From the NCBI GenBank assembly GCA_017522795.1, contig JAFWXZ010000069.1:1-43451 (forward strand): a DNA stretch of 43,451 bases. Reading direction: 5' to 3'. Within the stretch, counting starts at the first letter, position 1. Every line of letters starts with the position of its first letter. A program made the position numbers and the translations under genes. The notes under the pieces are model-generated. The model had not been told where the DNA came from. It ran no database searches and was given only the letters and a program-made list of their open reading frames with translations. Positions 15,444-24,379 of the stretch are shown in pieces. This stretch comes from Clostridia bacterium. Lineage in GTDB: Bacteria > Bacillota > Clostridia > Oscillospirales > CAG-272.

Positions 15444-15851
15444 ATGGAAGACAATAGGTTTATCAAATGGCTAAAGCCCATAATAGCTGCTGTTGTAGTA
15501 CTTGTTCTTTATGCTCTGTCGTTTGAGCTTTTTAGCGCAGAAAATATGGAAGAGCTGTTTAAAGACCTGTCGGATTGCTTTGTCGTCACCGGCATTCTTT
15601 TGTCGGGTGTGGGAGCTATTAGCTGGGCAGGTACTGAGGGAGCCTTCGATATGCTTGCATATGGATGCAAGACCTTCCTTGGACTGTTTTCGACGTCTTA
15701 TTCAAAAAAACTGCCTAAGTCATTTTATGACTATAAGCAGGAACGAATGGAAAAAAACAGACCGTGGCTAAAGCAAACGCTTGTTGTTGGGTTGATTGTT
15801 TTGGCAGTGGGACTTATGCTCTTGATTCCTTATAGTGTGGTAAAAGCATAA
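15444..15851 (+). CDS. DUF3899-type small membrane protein
   Basis: 135 residues with three probable membrane helices (about 10-29, 44-64 and 112-132). The middle has the G-V-G-x-x-x-W, then F-D-M-L-A-Y-G, then S-F-Y-D-Y-K pattern that I associate with DUF3899. The function of this family is unknown. It lies 20 bases after the OppF-type gene, before the operon terminator, so it is expressed with the importer. A GAGGTTATGA sequence sits directly in front of the ATG. A role as accessory or stability factor for the importer is only inferred. Confidence 0.72.
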   Translation: MEDNRFIKWLKPIIAAVVVLVLYALSFELFSAENMEELFKDLSDCFVVTGILLSGVGAISWAGTEGAFDMLAYGCKTFLGLFSTSYSKKLPKSFYDYKQERMEKNRPWLKQTLVVGLIVLAVGLMLLIPYSVVKA

Positions 15852-15917
15852 TCAAAAACGTATATTCCAAATAAAAAGAACTCAAAAGGATAAAATATAG
15901 CATTATATTACTGGTGA

Positions 15918-15949
15918 ATGAGCCCGATATTGTATCGGGCTCATTTTTT
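15918..15949 (+). terminator. Intrinsic terminator of the importer operon
   Basis: ATGAGCCCGATA (15918-15929) pairs perfectly with TATCGGGCTCAT (15933-15944), loop TTG, and is followed by a T run. Confidence 0.93.
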
Positions 15950-16151
15950 AAAAAACCATGGATAACCGCTCAGCTTGGTGTAAAAAAGCTCTATGAAAAG
16001 GCAACTTATTTATGGGCATTGATAATAAAAATACGTTTGTCATCCTAATTTATAATCCGCACACAGCTTGCGAACGGTCGCTAATTATATACACAAATAT
16101 GAAATATAAAGCAGAGCAACAAGGGATCTTTTTACCGAAGAAGTGGTAAAA

Positions 16152-16290
16152 ATGACAATAAATGTTGTCATATTTGCGAAAAAATACCGTTTTTTAAGGA
16201 TTTTTTTGGTGCTCAATCACAAAGAAAAATGAAACAAAAAGCAACCGTTTATTCTTTTTGCGGTGTCACACATTTGACACTAATGTGACA
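16152..16290. promoter_or_regulatory. Operator-like inverted repeats upstream of the GH3 beta-glucosidase
   Basis: Two short perfect inverted repeats contain the core TGACA/TGTCA: ATGACAA (16152-16158) with TTGTCAT (16165-16171), and TGTCACA (16264-16270) with TGTGACA (16284-16290). TGACAC also occurs at 16276-16281 region. They lie 80-220 bases upstream of the promoter. The remainder of the 15852-16486 gap (15950-16151 and 16172-16262) shows no gene. Confidence 0.35.
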
Positions 16291-16371
16291 TGGGAATTAC
16301 AAAAAACAAAATCACCTCTTGTATATTTATCACAAAAATATTTTACCATAGTTTATTTGATTGATGTATTA

Positions 16372-16400
16372 TTGACAATAAATATTTTATATGTTATAAT
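16372..16400 (+). promoter_or_regulatory. Strong promoter of the GH3 beta-glucosidase gene
   Basis: TTGACA (16372-16377) and TATAAT (16395-16400) with a 17-base spacer. The leader of about 80 bases ends in a small CAGGC/GCCTG hairpin (16454-16466) just before AAGGAG (16473-16478). Confidence 0.9.
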
Positions 16401-16486
16401 TTTTATGATGGATAGCCATGTAAGCAGGGTTTTTCATCGAATATTATTAATAACAGGCTAAGCCTGATAAAAAAGGAGAAAAAATC

Positions 16487-19459
16487 ATGAGAAGATTTTT
16501 CAAAGCTATCTCGGTAATCCTGGTTGTTTTGTTCGTGATCATGATCCCCGTGAATGTTGTTGTCAGAATGTTCGATAACACCATTTCACTTATGATCGCA
16601 GGAAACAGCTTCTGGGAGCTCGAGAACAAGGACCCCAATGCGGTTTACTTCAAGGGCGATTATGCGTCCCAGGAGGAAAGACTCGAGGCGGGCCTTGATC
16701 TTTGCTACAGAGTTGAGGCAGAGGGTGCGGCCCTCCTGCTTAACAACGGTGCTCTTCCTCTTAAGAGCCAGGCAAAGGTTTCCACTCTTTCGGTTAACTC
16801 GGTAGACCTCACCTACGGTGGTACAGGCTCGGGTAACGTTGACGCTTCTAAGGCAGACAATCTTAAGGCTGCTCTTGAAAAGTCCGGTCTTGTTGTTAAC
16901 CCCACTCTTTGGGACTGGTACACCAGTGATGCTGCTGAAGAGCTTAAGGCTGCTAATTCTGAGGGCGGCGGCGGCGGAGAAAACGACCTTCTCGGCGGTC
17001 AGGCTCCTATTGTAGAAATTGATCCTAAGAACTATCCCGATGATGTAAAGAACTCTATCGCTTCCTACGGTGATGCAGTTATCATTACCTTCTCCCGTGT
17101 TGGCGGTGAGGGCTATGACTGCTCCTTCCCCGGATACGAGGGCGTAGCAGATGCTCCCAACTACCTCGCTCTTAACGATAACGAAAGAGCTCTTATGGCT
17201 TATGCAAATCAGCTTAAAGCTGAGGGTAAGATCGGTAGCATCATCGTTCTTATCAACACCTCTAACGCGCTTCAGGTTGACTTCCTTAACGACTACGACG
17301 TAGACGCACTCCTCTGGGTAGGCGGTCTCGGTATCGCAGGTACTAACGCAGTTACCGACATCCTCGCAGGTAAGGTTAAGCCCTCCGGCGGTCTTGTTGA
17401 TACCTACTGCTATGACAACCTTTCCTCTCCCGCAATGCAGAACTACATCGCTCAGACCTACGGCAACTTCAACGGCCAGGTTCCCGATGCAGCAAGCACA
17501 TACATGGTATACCAGGAGGGTATCTACGTAGGCTACAAGTACTACGAGACCAGATACTTCGACGCAGTTATGGGCAATGGTAATACTGCGGGCTACGCTC
17601 AGGAGTATGGCAAGGAGGTTGCATTCCCCTTCGGCTACGGTCTCTCCTACACCACCTTCCAGTACAGCGATATGCAGGTTGAGAGAGTTGCTAACGAGGG
17701 CGAAGAGGCTTACTACAACGTAACCCTTAACGTTACCAACACAGGTGCTGTCGCAGGTAAGGAGATCGTTCAGGTTTACCTTTCCTCTCCCTACACCGAA
17801 TATGACAAGGAGAACGGTATAGAGAAGGCAGCTGTTCAGCTTATCGGCTTCGGCAAGACCCCAGAGCTTGCTCCCGGCGCAACCGAGAAGCTCACCATTA
17901 AGGTTGACGAGCGCGATATGGCTGCTTACGACGCAAACAAGGCAAAGACCTATATCCTTGACGCAGGTACATATTACCTCACCGCTGCATCCGATTCTCA
18001 CGCAGCAACCAACAATATTCTTGCAGCACACGGCAAGACCACCGCTGACGGTATGGACGAAAACGGCGATGCTTCTCTCGTTTATAACTGGGATATGGAA
18101 TTCGATGATGAAACCTACGCTGTATCTCTTAACGGCACCAAGATCGAGAACCAGCTCGATCACGCAGATCCTAACAAGTACTTCGGCGAGGACACCGTTA
18201 CCTTCCTTTCCAGAAGCGACTGGGCAGGCACATGGCCTACCGAGGCTGTTAAGCTTGACATCATCGATAAGATGATCGACGAGCTTGCAATCGAGCGTTG
18301 GGCAGTAGACGGTGACAGCTACACCGTTCCCGAGGAGTGGAAGAATATGCCTGTTCTTGATGCAAAGAACGGTCTTACCCTCTACGATATGTTCAACGAG
18401 GACAGAGATAACGACGGCATCAAGGCTAACAAGGACTATGACGATCCCGCTTGGGCAGAGCTTTTTAAGAATCTCACTATGGAAGAGCTCATCTCCGTTG
18501 GTGACTGCTTCCACTGGAGACATCCCATCGTATCCGTAAATGCTCCCGGCTCCCGTGATGAGAACGGTCCTCAGGGCCTTACCGTATCGCTCTTCGGCGG
18601 CGGTCTCGTTACTATCGACGGCAAGTCTGCAGAGGCTACTGCATTCACCTCCGAGGACGTTATGGCTGCAACCTTCAACCTTGCACTTATGGAAGAGATC
18701 GGTACCATGATCGCAAATGACTGCCTTGACGCAAGCGTTTCTTGCCTCTACGGTCCCGGCGCTAACACTCACCGTACTCCCTACGGCGGACGTAACTTCG
18801 AGTACTACTCTGAGGACGGCTTCCTTGCAGGCGAGATGGCATACACCGAGGTTAAGGCTCTTCTCGACCACGGCGTTGACGTAGTTCTCAAGCACTTCGC
18901 TCTTAACGACACCGAGCAGGACAGACTTGGTCAAGCTGCATGGCTCACCGAGCAGACCGCACGTGAGATCTACCTCAAGGCATTCCAGAAGGCACTTGAG
19001 GAGAACGGCGGTCGCGGCGGTATCATGACCGCTTACACCCGTTGGGGTACTCAGTGGTCCGGATACAACCAGAAGCTTATGACAGGTATCCTTCGCGGCG
19101 AGTGGGGCAACAAGTCCATGCACATCACCGACAACATCATCACCGATTACTGTGATGCTTCTGCTGCTATCGTAGCAGGCGGTGTTACCTGCTTCGACGC
19201 TATGATGTCCTCAGCACTTGACGACCTCAAGGCAACCGTTGACACCGACACTCCCGATCCCGTTGTTGTTAATGCACTTGTTGAGGCTATGCACCATAAC
19301 CTCTACACCATCATCAACTCCGCGGCTATGAACGGCGTTGGTCCTGACACCGTTGTTAAGGCTATCACTCCCAATATCGTTAACCTCGTGCTTTACATTA
19401 CTATTGCACTCGGCGTTATCGGCATTGGCGGTTGCATCATCTTCCGCAAGAGACACTGA
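16487..19459 (+). CDS. Membrane-anchored GH3 beta-glucosidase with permuted domain order
   Basis: 990 residues. The order is reversed relative to most GH3 enzymes: N-terminal membrane helix (about 7-27), then the alpha/beta GH3 C-domain (about 60-390, with F-P-F-G-Y-G-L-S-Y-T-T-F at its end), a fibronectin-III-like domain (about 395-485), then the TIM-barrel domain (about 650-950), and a C-terminal membrane helix followed by F-R-K-R-H. In the barrel K802-H803 matches the conserved Lys-His pair, and D882 in H-I-T-D-N is the likely nucleophile. Reversed GH3 enzymes are known from Butyrivibrio and Ruminococcus. A helix at each end should tether both termini and leave the enzyme outside the cell. 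It likely releases glucose from the non-reducing end of beta-glucosides. A Gly-rich linker lies near residues 160-176. Confidence 0.88.
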   Translation: MRRFFKAISVILVVLFVIMIPVNVVVRMFDNTISLMIAGNSFWELENKDPNAVYFKGDYASQEERLEAGLDLCYRVEAEGAALLLNNGALPLKSQAKVSTLSVNSVDLTYGGTGSGNVDASKADNLKAALEKSGLVVNPTLWDWYTSDAAEELKAANSEGGGGGENDLLGGQAPIVEIDPKNYPDDVKNSIASYGDAVIITFSRVGGEGYDCSFPGYEGVADAPNYLALNDNERALMAYANQLKAEGKIGSIIVLINTSNALQVDFLNDYDVDALLWVGGLGIAGTNAVTDILAGKVKPSGGLVDTYCYDNLSSPAMQNYIAQTYGNFNGQVPDAASTYMVYQEGIYVGYKYYETRYFDAVMGNGNTAGYAQEYGKEVAFPFGYGLSYTTFQYSDMQVERVANEGEEAYYNVTLNVTNTGAVAGKEIVQVYLSSPYTEYDKENGIEKAAVQLIGFGKTPELAPGATEKLTIKVDERDMAAYDANKAKTYILDAGTYYLTAASDSHAATNNILAAHGKTTADGMDENGDASLVYNWDMEFDDETYAVSLNGTKIENQLDHADPNKYFGEDTVTFLSRSDWAGTWPTEAVKLDIIDKMIDELAIERWAVDGDSYTVPEEWKNMPVLDAKNGLTLYDMFNEDRDNDGIKANKDYDDPAWAELFKNLTMEELISVGDCFHWRHPIVSVNAPGSRDENGPQGLTVSLFGGGLVTIDGKSAEATAFTSEDVMAATFNLALMEEIGTMIANDCLDASVSCLYGPGANTHRTPYGGRNFEYYSEDGFLAGEMAYTEVKALLDHGVDVVLKHFALNDTEQDRLGQAAWLTEQTAREIYLKAFQKALEENGGRGGIMTAYTRWGTQWSGYNQKLMTGILRGEWGNKSMHITDNIITDYCDASAAIVAGGVTCFDAMMSSALDDLKATVDTDTPDPVVVNALVEAMHHNLYTIINSAAMNGVGPDTVVKAITPNIVNLVLYITIALGVIGIGGCIIFRKRH

Positions 19460-19477
19460 TTTAATTGATTAAAAGCG

Positions 19478-19503
19478 CCCCTCGGAGCGAAAGCTTCGGG
19501 GGG
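19478..19503 (+). repeat. Hairpin with GAAA tetraloop after the GH3 gene
   Basis: CCCCTCGGAGC (19478-19488) pairs with GCTTCGGGGGG (19493-19503), with G-U pairs, closed by a GAAA loop. There is no T tract, so it is more likely a 3' protective hairpin than a terminator. Confidence 0.65.
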
Positions 19504-19521
19504 AAGAGCATTACCCCCTTT

Positions 19522-19564
19522 AATTTCCCCGTCTTGCACGGCGGGGCGGGGAAATTCATTTTTT
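19522..19564 (+). terminator. Intrinsic terminator or attenuator between the GH3 and GH2 genes
   Basis: AATTTCCCC (19522-19530) pairs with GGGGAAATT (19548-19556) and is followed by CATTTTTT. It ends only 13 bases before the GH2 start, and I see no separate promoter for GH2, so partial read-through is possible. Confidence 0.7.
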
Positions 19565-19577
19565 ATAGGAGATTGCT

Positions 19578-21500
19578 ATGAGAAAAGAGCAACTTTTAAA
19601 CAAAGATTGGCTGTTCCGTTATCACGACGGTACAGAATCAAACGTGGACATTCCCCACACTTGGAACAATATTGACGGACAGGACGGCGGTGACGATTAT
19701 TACCGCGGCACCTGCACCTATGAGAAAACCTTTGCTGCGCCCGAATTCACCGAGGAGCAGCGCGTTTATATTGAATTTAACGGTGTTAACGCATCGGCAA
19801 GAGTAGTGCTGAACGGCAAGGAGATCATTACCCACGACGGCGGCTACTCCACCTTCCGCGCCGATATTACCGAGCGCATTAAAAAGACGAACCACCTTAT
19901 AGTTGAGGTTGACAACTCGGTAAACGACAGAGTTTATCCTCAAAAGGCGGATTTTACGTTTTACGGAGGTATTTACCGTGACGTAAAGCTTTTAGTTGTA
20001 AATAAATATCACTTTGATTTAGATTATTACGGCGGTAAGGGTCTTGCCGTTTGCCCTGAGGTCGCAGGCGAGGATGCTGCGATATGGGTAAGAACCTGGC
20101 ATAACGCTGATGACGGCCGTGTAAATATAACTCTTCGCGATGCTGACGGAAATATCGTTGGCAGCGGCGACGACAATGACGAAACCATAGTAATAGATAA
20201 GGTGCATCTCTGGCACGGTATTGAGGATCCCTACCTCTATACCTGCGAGGCGGTGCTTCACGTTGGTGGCAAGGCTGTGGATAAGGTTTCCTGCCAGTTT
20301 GGCTGCCGCTCCTTCCGTATTGATTCGGACAAGGGCTTCTTCCTTAACGGAAAGTCCTATCCCCTGCGCGGCGTTTGTCGCCACCAGGACTGGAAGGGTA
20401 TCGGAAACGCTATTACCAAGGAGCATCACGATACCGATATGGCTATGATCCGTGAGATCGGCGCCAATACCATTCGTCTTGCTCACTACCAGCACGATCA
20501 GTACTTCTACGACCTCTGCGACAAGTACGGTATGGTTGTATGGGCGGAGATCCCTTATATCTCCGAGCATATGCCGAACGGCAGAGAGAATACCGTAAGT
20601 CAAATGAAGGAGCTGCTTGTTCAGTGCTACAATCACCCCTCTATTTGCGTGTGGGGCATATCCAACGAGATCACTATATCCACTAAAAATCACTCGGATA
20701 TGATGGATAACCATAAGGTGCTGAACGACCTTATTCACGAGTGGGATCCCAGCCGTCCCACCACCCTTGCGTGCTATGCTATGTGCGCGCCCTTTGACCG
20801 CGTGGGACATATCTCCGACGTGGTAAGCTGGAACCTCTATCTCGGTTGGTATACTCCCTTTATGTGGCTTAACAACGTGTGGGTAGATTACTTCCACCAT
20901 CGTTATCCCAACCGCTGCCTCGGCTATTCTGAGTATGGATGCGAGTGTATGCCTAACCTCCATTCCTCTCATCCCAGACGAGGAGATCAGACAGAGGAGT
21001 ATCAGTGTAAGTATAATGAATTTATGCTGAAGTTCTTTGCTAAGCGTCCCTTTATGTGGGCGACTCACCTGTGGAATATGTTTGACTTTGCCGCTGACGC
21101 GAGAAATCAGGGCGGCGAGCCCGGTATGAACCACAAGGGACTTGTCACTTTTGACAGACAGATAAAGAAGGACAGCTTCTATCTCTACAAGGCTTGGTGG
21201 TCGAAGGAGCCCTTCGTTCATATCTGCGGCAGACGCTACGTTGACCGCGCGGAGAAGAAGACTACCGTGAAGATCTACTCCAACTGTCCCGAGGTCACCC
21301 TCTACGCCAACGGCGAGAAGGTAGGAACTCAGCAAGGAGATAACCACGTATTTACCTTCCGCATTCCCCTGAAGGGCAAGGTTAAGCTTACCGCCGTATA
21401 CGGCAAGCACCGCGACGAGATCAAGATTCGCTACGTTGAGAAGCCCAACGCGCTCTACAAGCTGAGTAAAAAAATAGCGGGTGGAGGAAACTGGACATAA
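19578..21500 (+). CDS. Glycoside hydrolase family 2 enzyme (beta-galactosidase/beta-glucuronidase-like), cytoplasmic
   Basis: 640 residues without a signal peptide. Domains in order: N-terminal jelly-roll sugar-binding domain (about 8-140, with I-P-H-T-W-N and the Y-G-G-I-Y-R-D strand end), immunoglobulin-like domain (about 145-245), and a TIM barrel from about 250 with L-R-G-V-C-R-H-Q. The acid/base is E364 in W-G-I-S-N-E; the nucleophile is E452 in G-Y-S-E-Y-G. A short beta domain ends the protein. It is smaller than LacZ and nearer the short GH2 enzymes of gut Firmicutes. Context with a GPH symporter, galT and glf favours a beta-galactoside, but beta-glucuronide or other glycosides cannot be excluded. 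RBS AGGAG at 19567-19571. Confidence 0.87.
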   Translation: MRKEQLLNKDWLFRYHDGTESNVDIPHTWNNIDGQDGGDDYYRGTCTYEKTFAAPEFTEEQRVYIEFNGVNASARVVLNGKEIITHDGGYSTFRADITERIKKTNHLIVEVDNSVNDRVYPQKADFTFYGGIYRDVKLLVVNKYHFDLDYYGGKGLAVCPEVAGEDAAIWVRTWHNADDGRVNITLRDADGNIVGSGDDNDETIVIDKVHLWHGIEDPYLYTCEAVLHVGGKAVDKVSCQFGCRSFRIDSDKGFFLNGKSYPLRGVCRHQDWKGIGNAITKEHHDTDMAMIREIGANTIRLAHYQHDQYFYDLCDKYGMVVWAEIPYISEHMPNGRENTVSQMKELLVQCYNHPSICVWGISNEITISTKNHSDMMDNHKVLNDLIHEWDPSRPTTLACYAMCAPFDRVGHISDVVSWNLYLGWYTPFMWLNNVWVDYFHHRYPNRCLGYSEYGCECMPNLHSSHPRRGDQTEEYQCKYNEFMLKFFAKRPFMWATHLWNMFDFAADARNQGGEPGMNHKGLVTFDRQIKKDSFYLYKAWWSKEPFVHICGRRYVDRAEKKTTVKIYSNCPEVTLYANGEKVGTQQGDNHVFTFRIPLKGKVKLTAVYGKHRDEIKIRYVEKPNALYKLSKKIAGGGNWT

Positions 21501-21511
21501 TTTCCTTCTTT

Positions 21512-21551
21512 CTCAAACTTTGTTTATTTTTAATTATATTTTAAGTTTGAG
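21512..21551 (+). repeat. AT-rich inverted repeat between the GH2 and GPH genes
   Basis: CTCAAACTT (21512-21520) pairs exactly with AAGTTTGAG (21543-21551) around a 22-base AT-rich loop. It has no clear T tract and is probably a 3'-end hairpin. Confidence 0.45.
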
Positions 21552-21593
21552 TATTACCTTTAAAATGCTTTCTACTTGAAAGGAGTTCAGAAA

Positions 21594-23243
21594 ATGGACG
21601 AAAACAACGGCGTCAACCGCGCCAAATTCTATCAGCTCGCTCTGTTCCCTATGAACAACGGCGCGACAAACGTCTACTTTGTTCTTATATTAAGCTACAT
21701 AGCTACCTTTGGTAATAAGGTGCTCGGTATTGCAATGGTATTTGCGTCATTCATGGTCACCGGTATGCGTGTCTTTGACGCCATTACCGACCCGATTATC
21801 GGTGCAATAATGGACAAGACCGACGGTAAATTCGGTAAATTCCGTCCCTTTATGGTCATCGGTAATGCAATTATGGCAATATCGGTAATCGCCCTTTATA
21901 TACTTACTCCCCTTGTGCCCTCTTCCATGATGTGGTTGAGATACGTGCTGTTCATTCTTTTGTACGCAGTGTGGGTTATCGGATATACCTTCCAGACATC
22001 GGTTACGAGAAGCGCTCAGCCTGTTCTTACCAACGATCCAAAGCAGCGCCCGCTGTTTACCATATTCAACACCATCGCTTCACTCGTTGGTATGGGTGCT
22101 ATGCAGTTCGTAGGTCCTATCGTTGCGGGCAACGGAATTGCGGGTGACTATAACCGCACCTGGTTTGCTATCATGACTCCTATAGGAGTTGTTATTTCTG
22201 TAATTCTTACCGTGCTTGCTATTATCGGTATTTGGGAGAAGGATCAGACCAAGTATTTCGGTATAGGAGGAAAGCAGGAGCAACTTAAGATTAGAGAGTA
22301 TGTAGACATTGTTAAGAACAACAAGCCTCTTCAGCGACTTATGGTTGCGGGCGGTGGATGCAAGCTTGCGCTTTCTATCGCTACCAACGTGACTGTTCTT
22401 TGTATGCTTTACGGCTGTATGACACAGTTCGGTACTCATGTTGAAATGCTTCCCAGCGCAGCAGATCCGAGTGTTCTTGTAGAGACCGTAGTATCGGATA
22501 ACAACTATGATAATCTTTATCTCATAATGATGGTTCTCGGTTACGTTTTTTCTGCCCCCTTCTTCCTTCTGACTGTAAGAACCTCTCAGAAACACGGACA
22601 GAAGAAGTCCCTTATGACCTACGTTGCGGTTGCTTTTGCTTGCTATATTGGCGTTCTTGCTATGCTTCTGCTCTGGAAATTCGGAGATCCCGCTTGGAAT
22701 CTTTCTATTTTTGAGGGTGCTCTGTTCGGACCCGATTTCAAGATCACAATTAATCTTTATACTATTCTGTTCATTATCTTCTTCGGTATTGGCTATGGCG
22801 CGTATTATTCGACGGCAGATATGCCAATTCCTATGGTTGCCGATTGCGCTGACTATGAGACATATCGCTCGGGTAAGTTCATTCCCGGCATTATGGGCAC
22901 TCTCTTCAGCCTTGTTGACAAGCTCGTTTCCTCTCTTTCAGCAACCGTTGTTTCAATTGCCCTTCTGTTCATCGGCGTTGAGGATCTTCCCACTAAGGCA
23001 ACTCCTTACGTTGAGGGTATGAATTGGGTTGTAATTGCTTTGTTCTGTATCGTTCCTATGGTTGCTTGGGCGCTTACTCTCTTCTCTATGAAGGGATATT
23101 CGCTTGACGGCAAGCGCATCAAGGTTATCCAGGCGGTAAACGCGGCGAGAAAGCAGGCGGTTGCCGAGGGAATGTCTATGGATGAGGCTATGTCCACCAT
23201 CACCGATGAGACGGTTTGCCCCGAGCTTGTAGGTGAGAAATAA
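21594..23243 (+). CDS. GPH-family sugar:cation symporter (MFS superfamily)
   Basis: 549 residues with about 12 membrane helices. The start is ATG 21594, set by AAAGGAG (21579-21585); an upstream in-frame TTG overlaps the RBS and is not used. The family signature after helix 2 is present: D62-A-I-T-D-P-I-I-G, then the D-K-T-D-G-K-F-G-K-F-R-P-F loop. The second-half counterpart D-C-A-D-Y-E-T-Y-R-S-G-K is also there. Known members (MelB, LacS-like, XynB-type) bring in galactosides, xylosides or glucuronides with Na+ or H+. An extra loop around residues 285-310 is unlike the basic fold. It sits behind the GH2 gene, so its substrate is probably the GH2 substrate. Substrate not determinable here. 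Confidence 0.88.
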   Translation: MDENNGVNRAKFYQLALFPMNNGATNVYFVLILSYIATFGNKVLGIAMVFASFMVTGMRVFDAITDPIIGAIMDKTDGKFGKFRPFMVIGNAIMAISVIALYILTPLVPSSMMWLRYVLFILLYAVWVIGYTFQTSVTRSAQPVLTNDPKQRPLFTIFNTIASLVGMGAMQFVGPIVAGNGIAGDYNRTWFAIMTPIGVVISVILTVLAIIGIWEKDQTKYFGIGGKQEQLKIREYVDIVKNNKPLQRLMVAGGGCKLALSIATNVTVLCMLYGCMTQFGTHVEMLPSAADPSVLVETVVSDNNYDNLYLIMMVLGYVFSAPFFLLTVRTSQKHGQKKSLMTYVAVAFACYIGVLAMLLLWKFGDPAWNLSIFEGALFGPDFKITINLYTILFIIFFGIGYGAYYSTADMPIPMVADCADYETYRSGKFIPGIMGTLFSLVDKLVSSLSATVVSIALLFIGVEDLPTKATPYVEGMNWVVIALFCIVPMVAWALTLFSMKGYSLDGKRIKVIQAVNAARKQAVAEGMSMDEAMSTITDETVCPELVGEK

Positions 23244-23278
23244 ACCACTTTTGACCAATTATTTTTTAGGAAAAAACT

Positions 23279-24379
23279 ATGAAATTTGATTACTTAGTAG
23301 TCGGTGCGGGACTTTTTGGCGCAGTCTTTGCTGAGAGAGCGAAGGCGGCGGGCAAATCGGTGCTCGTTATCGACAAGCGCGACCACGTCGGCGGTAATAT
23401 TTATACCGAGTCGGTCGAGGGCATAAACGTGCATAAGTACGGCGCCCATATTTTCCACACCAATAATAAGGAGGTATGGCAGTATATAACCCGCTTTGCC
23501 GAGTTCAACCGCTATACCAACTCCCCCGTGGCAAACTACCACGGAGAGCTTTACTCCTTGCCCTTCAATATGTATACATTTAATAAAATGTGGGGTGTTG
23601 TCACACCCGACGAGGCAAGGGATAAGATTGCTGAGCAGCGCGCTGCCGCAGGCATCACAGAGCCGAAAAATCTTGAGGAACAGGCTATATCTCTCGTTGG
23701 AACTGACATCTACGAGCGACTTGTAAAGGGCTATACCGAGAAGCAGTGGGGACGTCCCTGCACGGCGCTTCCGTCCTTTATAATCCGTCGTCTGCCCGTC
23801 AGATTTACCTTTGACAACAACTACTTTAACGCTCTCTATCAGGGTATTCCCATCGGCGGCTACACCGCTATGGTGGAGAGAATGCTTGAGGGTATTGAGG
23901 TAAGACTTGGCGTTGATTATCTTGAAAACCGCGCTGAGCTTGACGCTCTCGCAGACAAGGTGGTCTACACAGGCCCTATCGACAGCTATTTTGGCTATTG
24001 CTACGGCTATCTCGGTTACAGAAGCGTAAGGTTTGAGACCGAGCTTCTCGACACCGACAACTATCAGGGCAACGCGGTTATCAATTACACCGACCGCGAG
24101 ACACCCTACACACGTATTATTGAGCATAAGCATTTTGAGTTCGGCAGCCAGCCAAAGACTGTGATTTCCAAGGAATACAGCCAGGAGTGGCAGCCGGGCA
24201 TCGAGCCCTACTATCCCATCAACGATGAGGAGAACGGCGCGCTGTATGCTAAGTATAAAGAGCTTGCCGATAAGGAAAATAAAACCATCTTCGGCGGCAG
24301 ACTTGCCCAGTACCGTTATTACGATATGGACGCGGTTATTGCTTCCGCACTTGAGGAAGCGGAAAGGGAGCTTGCATAA
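23279..24379 (+). CDS. glf: UDP-galactopyranose mutase
   Basis: 366 residues, normal for the family. The N-terminal FAD-binding fold has G-A-G-L-F-G (9-14) and D-K-R-D-H-V-G-G-N (32-40). The conserved Y-G-A-H-I-F-H-T follows (54-61), then the N-S-P-V-A-N-Y and Y-S-L-P-F-N motifs. The substrate-diphosphate region Y-T-R-I-I-E-H-K is near the C-terminal part. The enzyme, a reduced-flavin protein, interconverts UDP-galactopyranose and UDP-galactofuranose in the cytoplasm. The stop overlaps the next start by one base (TAATG), coupling it to a glycosyltransferase and supporting a role in galactofuranose-containing surface glycan synthesis. The gap to the symporter gene is only 35 bases. Confidence 0.95.
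   Translation: MKFDYLVVGAGLFGAVFAERAKAAGKSVLVIDKRDHVGGNIYTESVEGINVHKYGAHIFHTNNKEVWQYITRFAEFNRYTNSPVANYHGELYSLPFNMYTFNKMWGVVTPDEARDKIAEQRAAAGITEPKNLEEQAISLVGTDIYERLVKGYTEKQWGRPCTALPSFIIRRLPVRFTFDNNYFNALYQGIPIGGYTAMVERMLEGIEVRLGVDYLENRAELDALADKVVYTGPIDSYFGYCYGYLGYRSVRFETELLDTDNYQGNAVINYTDRETPYTRIIEHKHFEFGSQPKTVISKEYSQEWQPGIEPYYPINDEENGALYAKYKELADKENKTIFGGRLAQYRYYDMDAVIASALEEAERELA

Noticed and set aside
16586-19123. Long minus-strand open frame opposite the GH3 beta-glucosidase
   Set aside because: Shadow of biased codons in the real gene; no start signal or motif.
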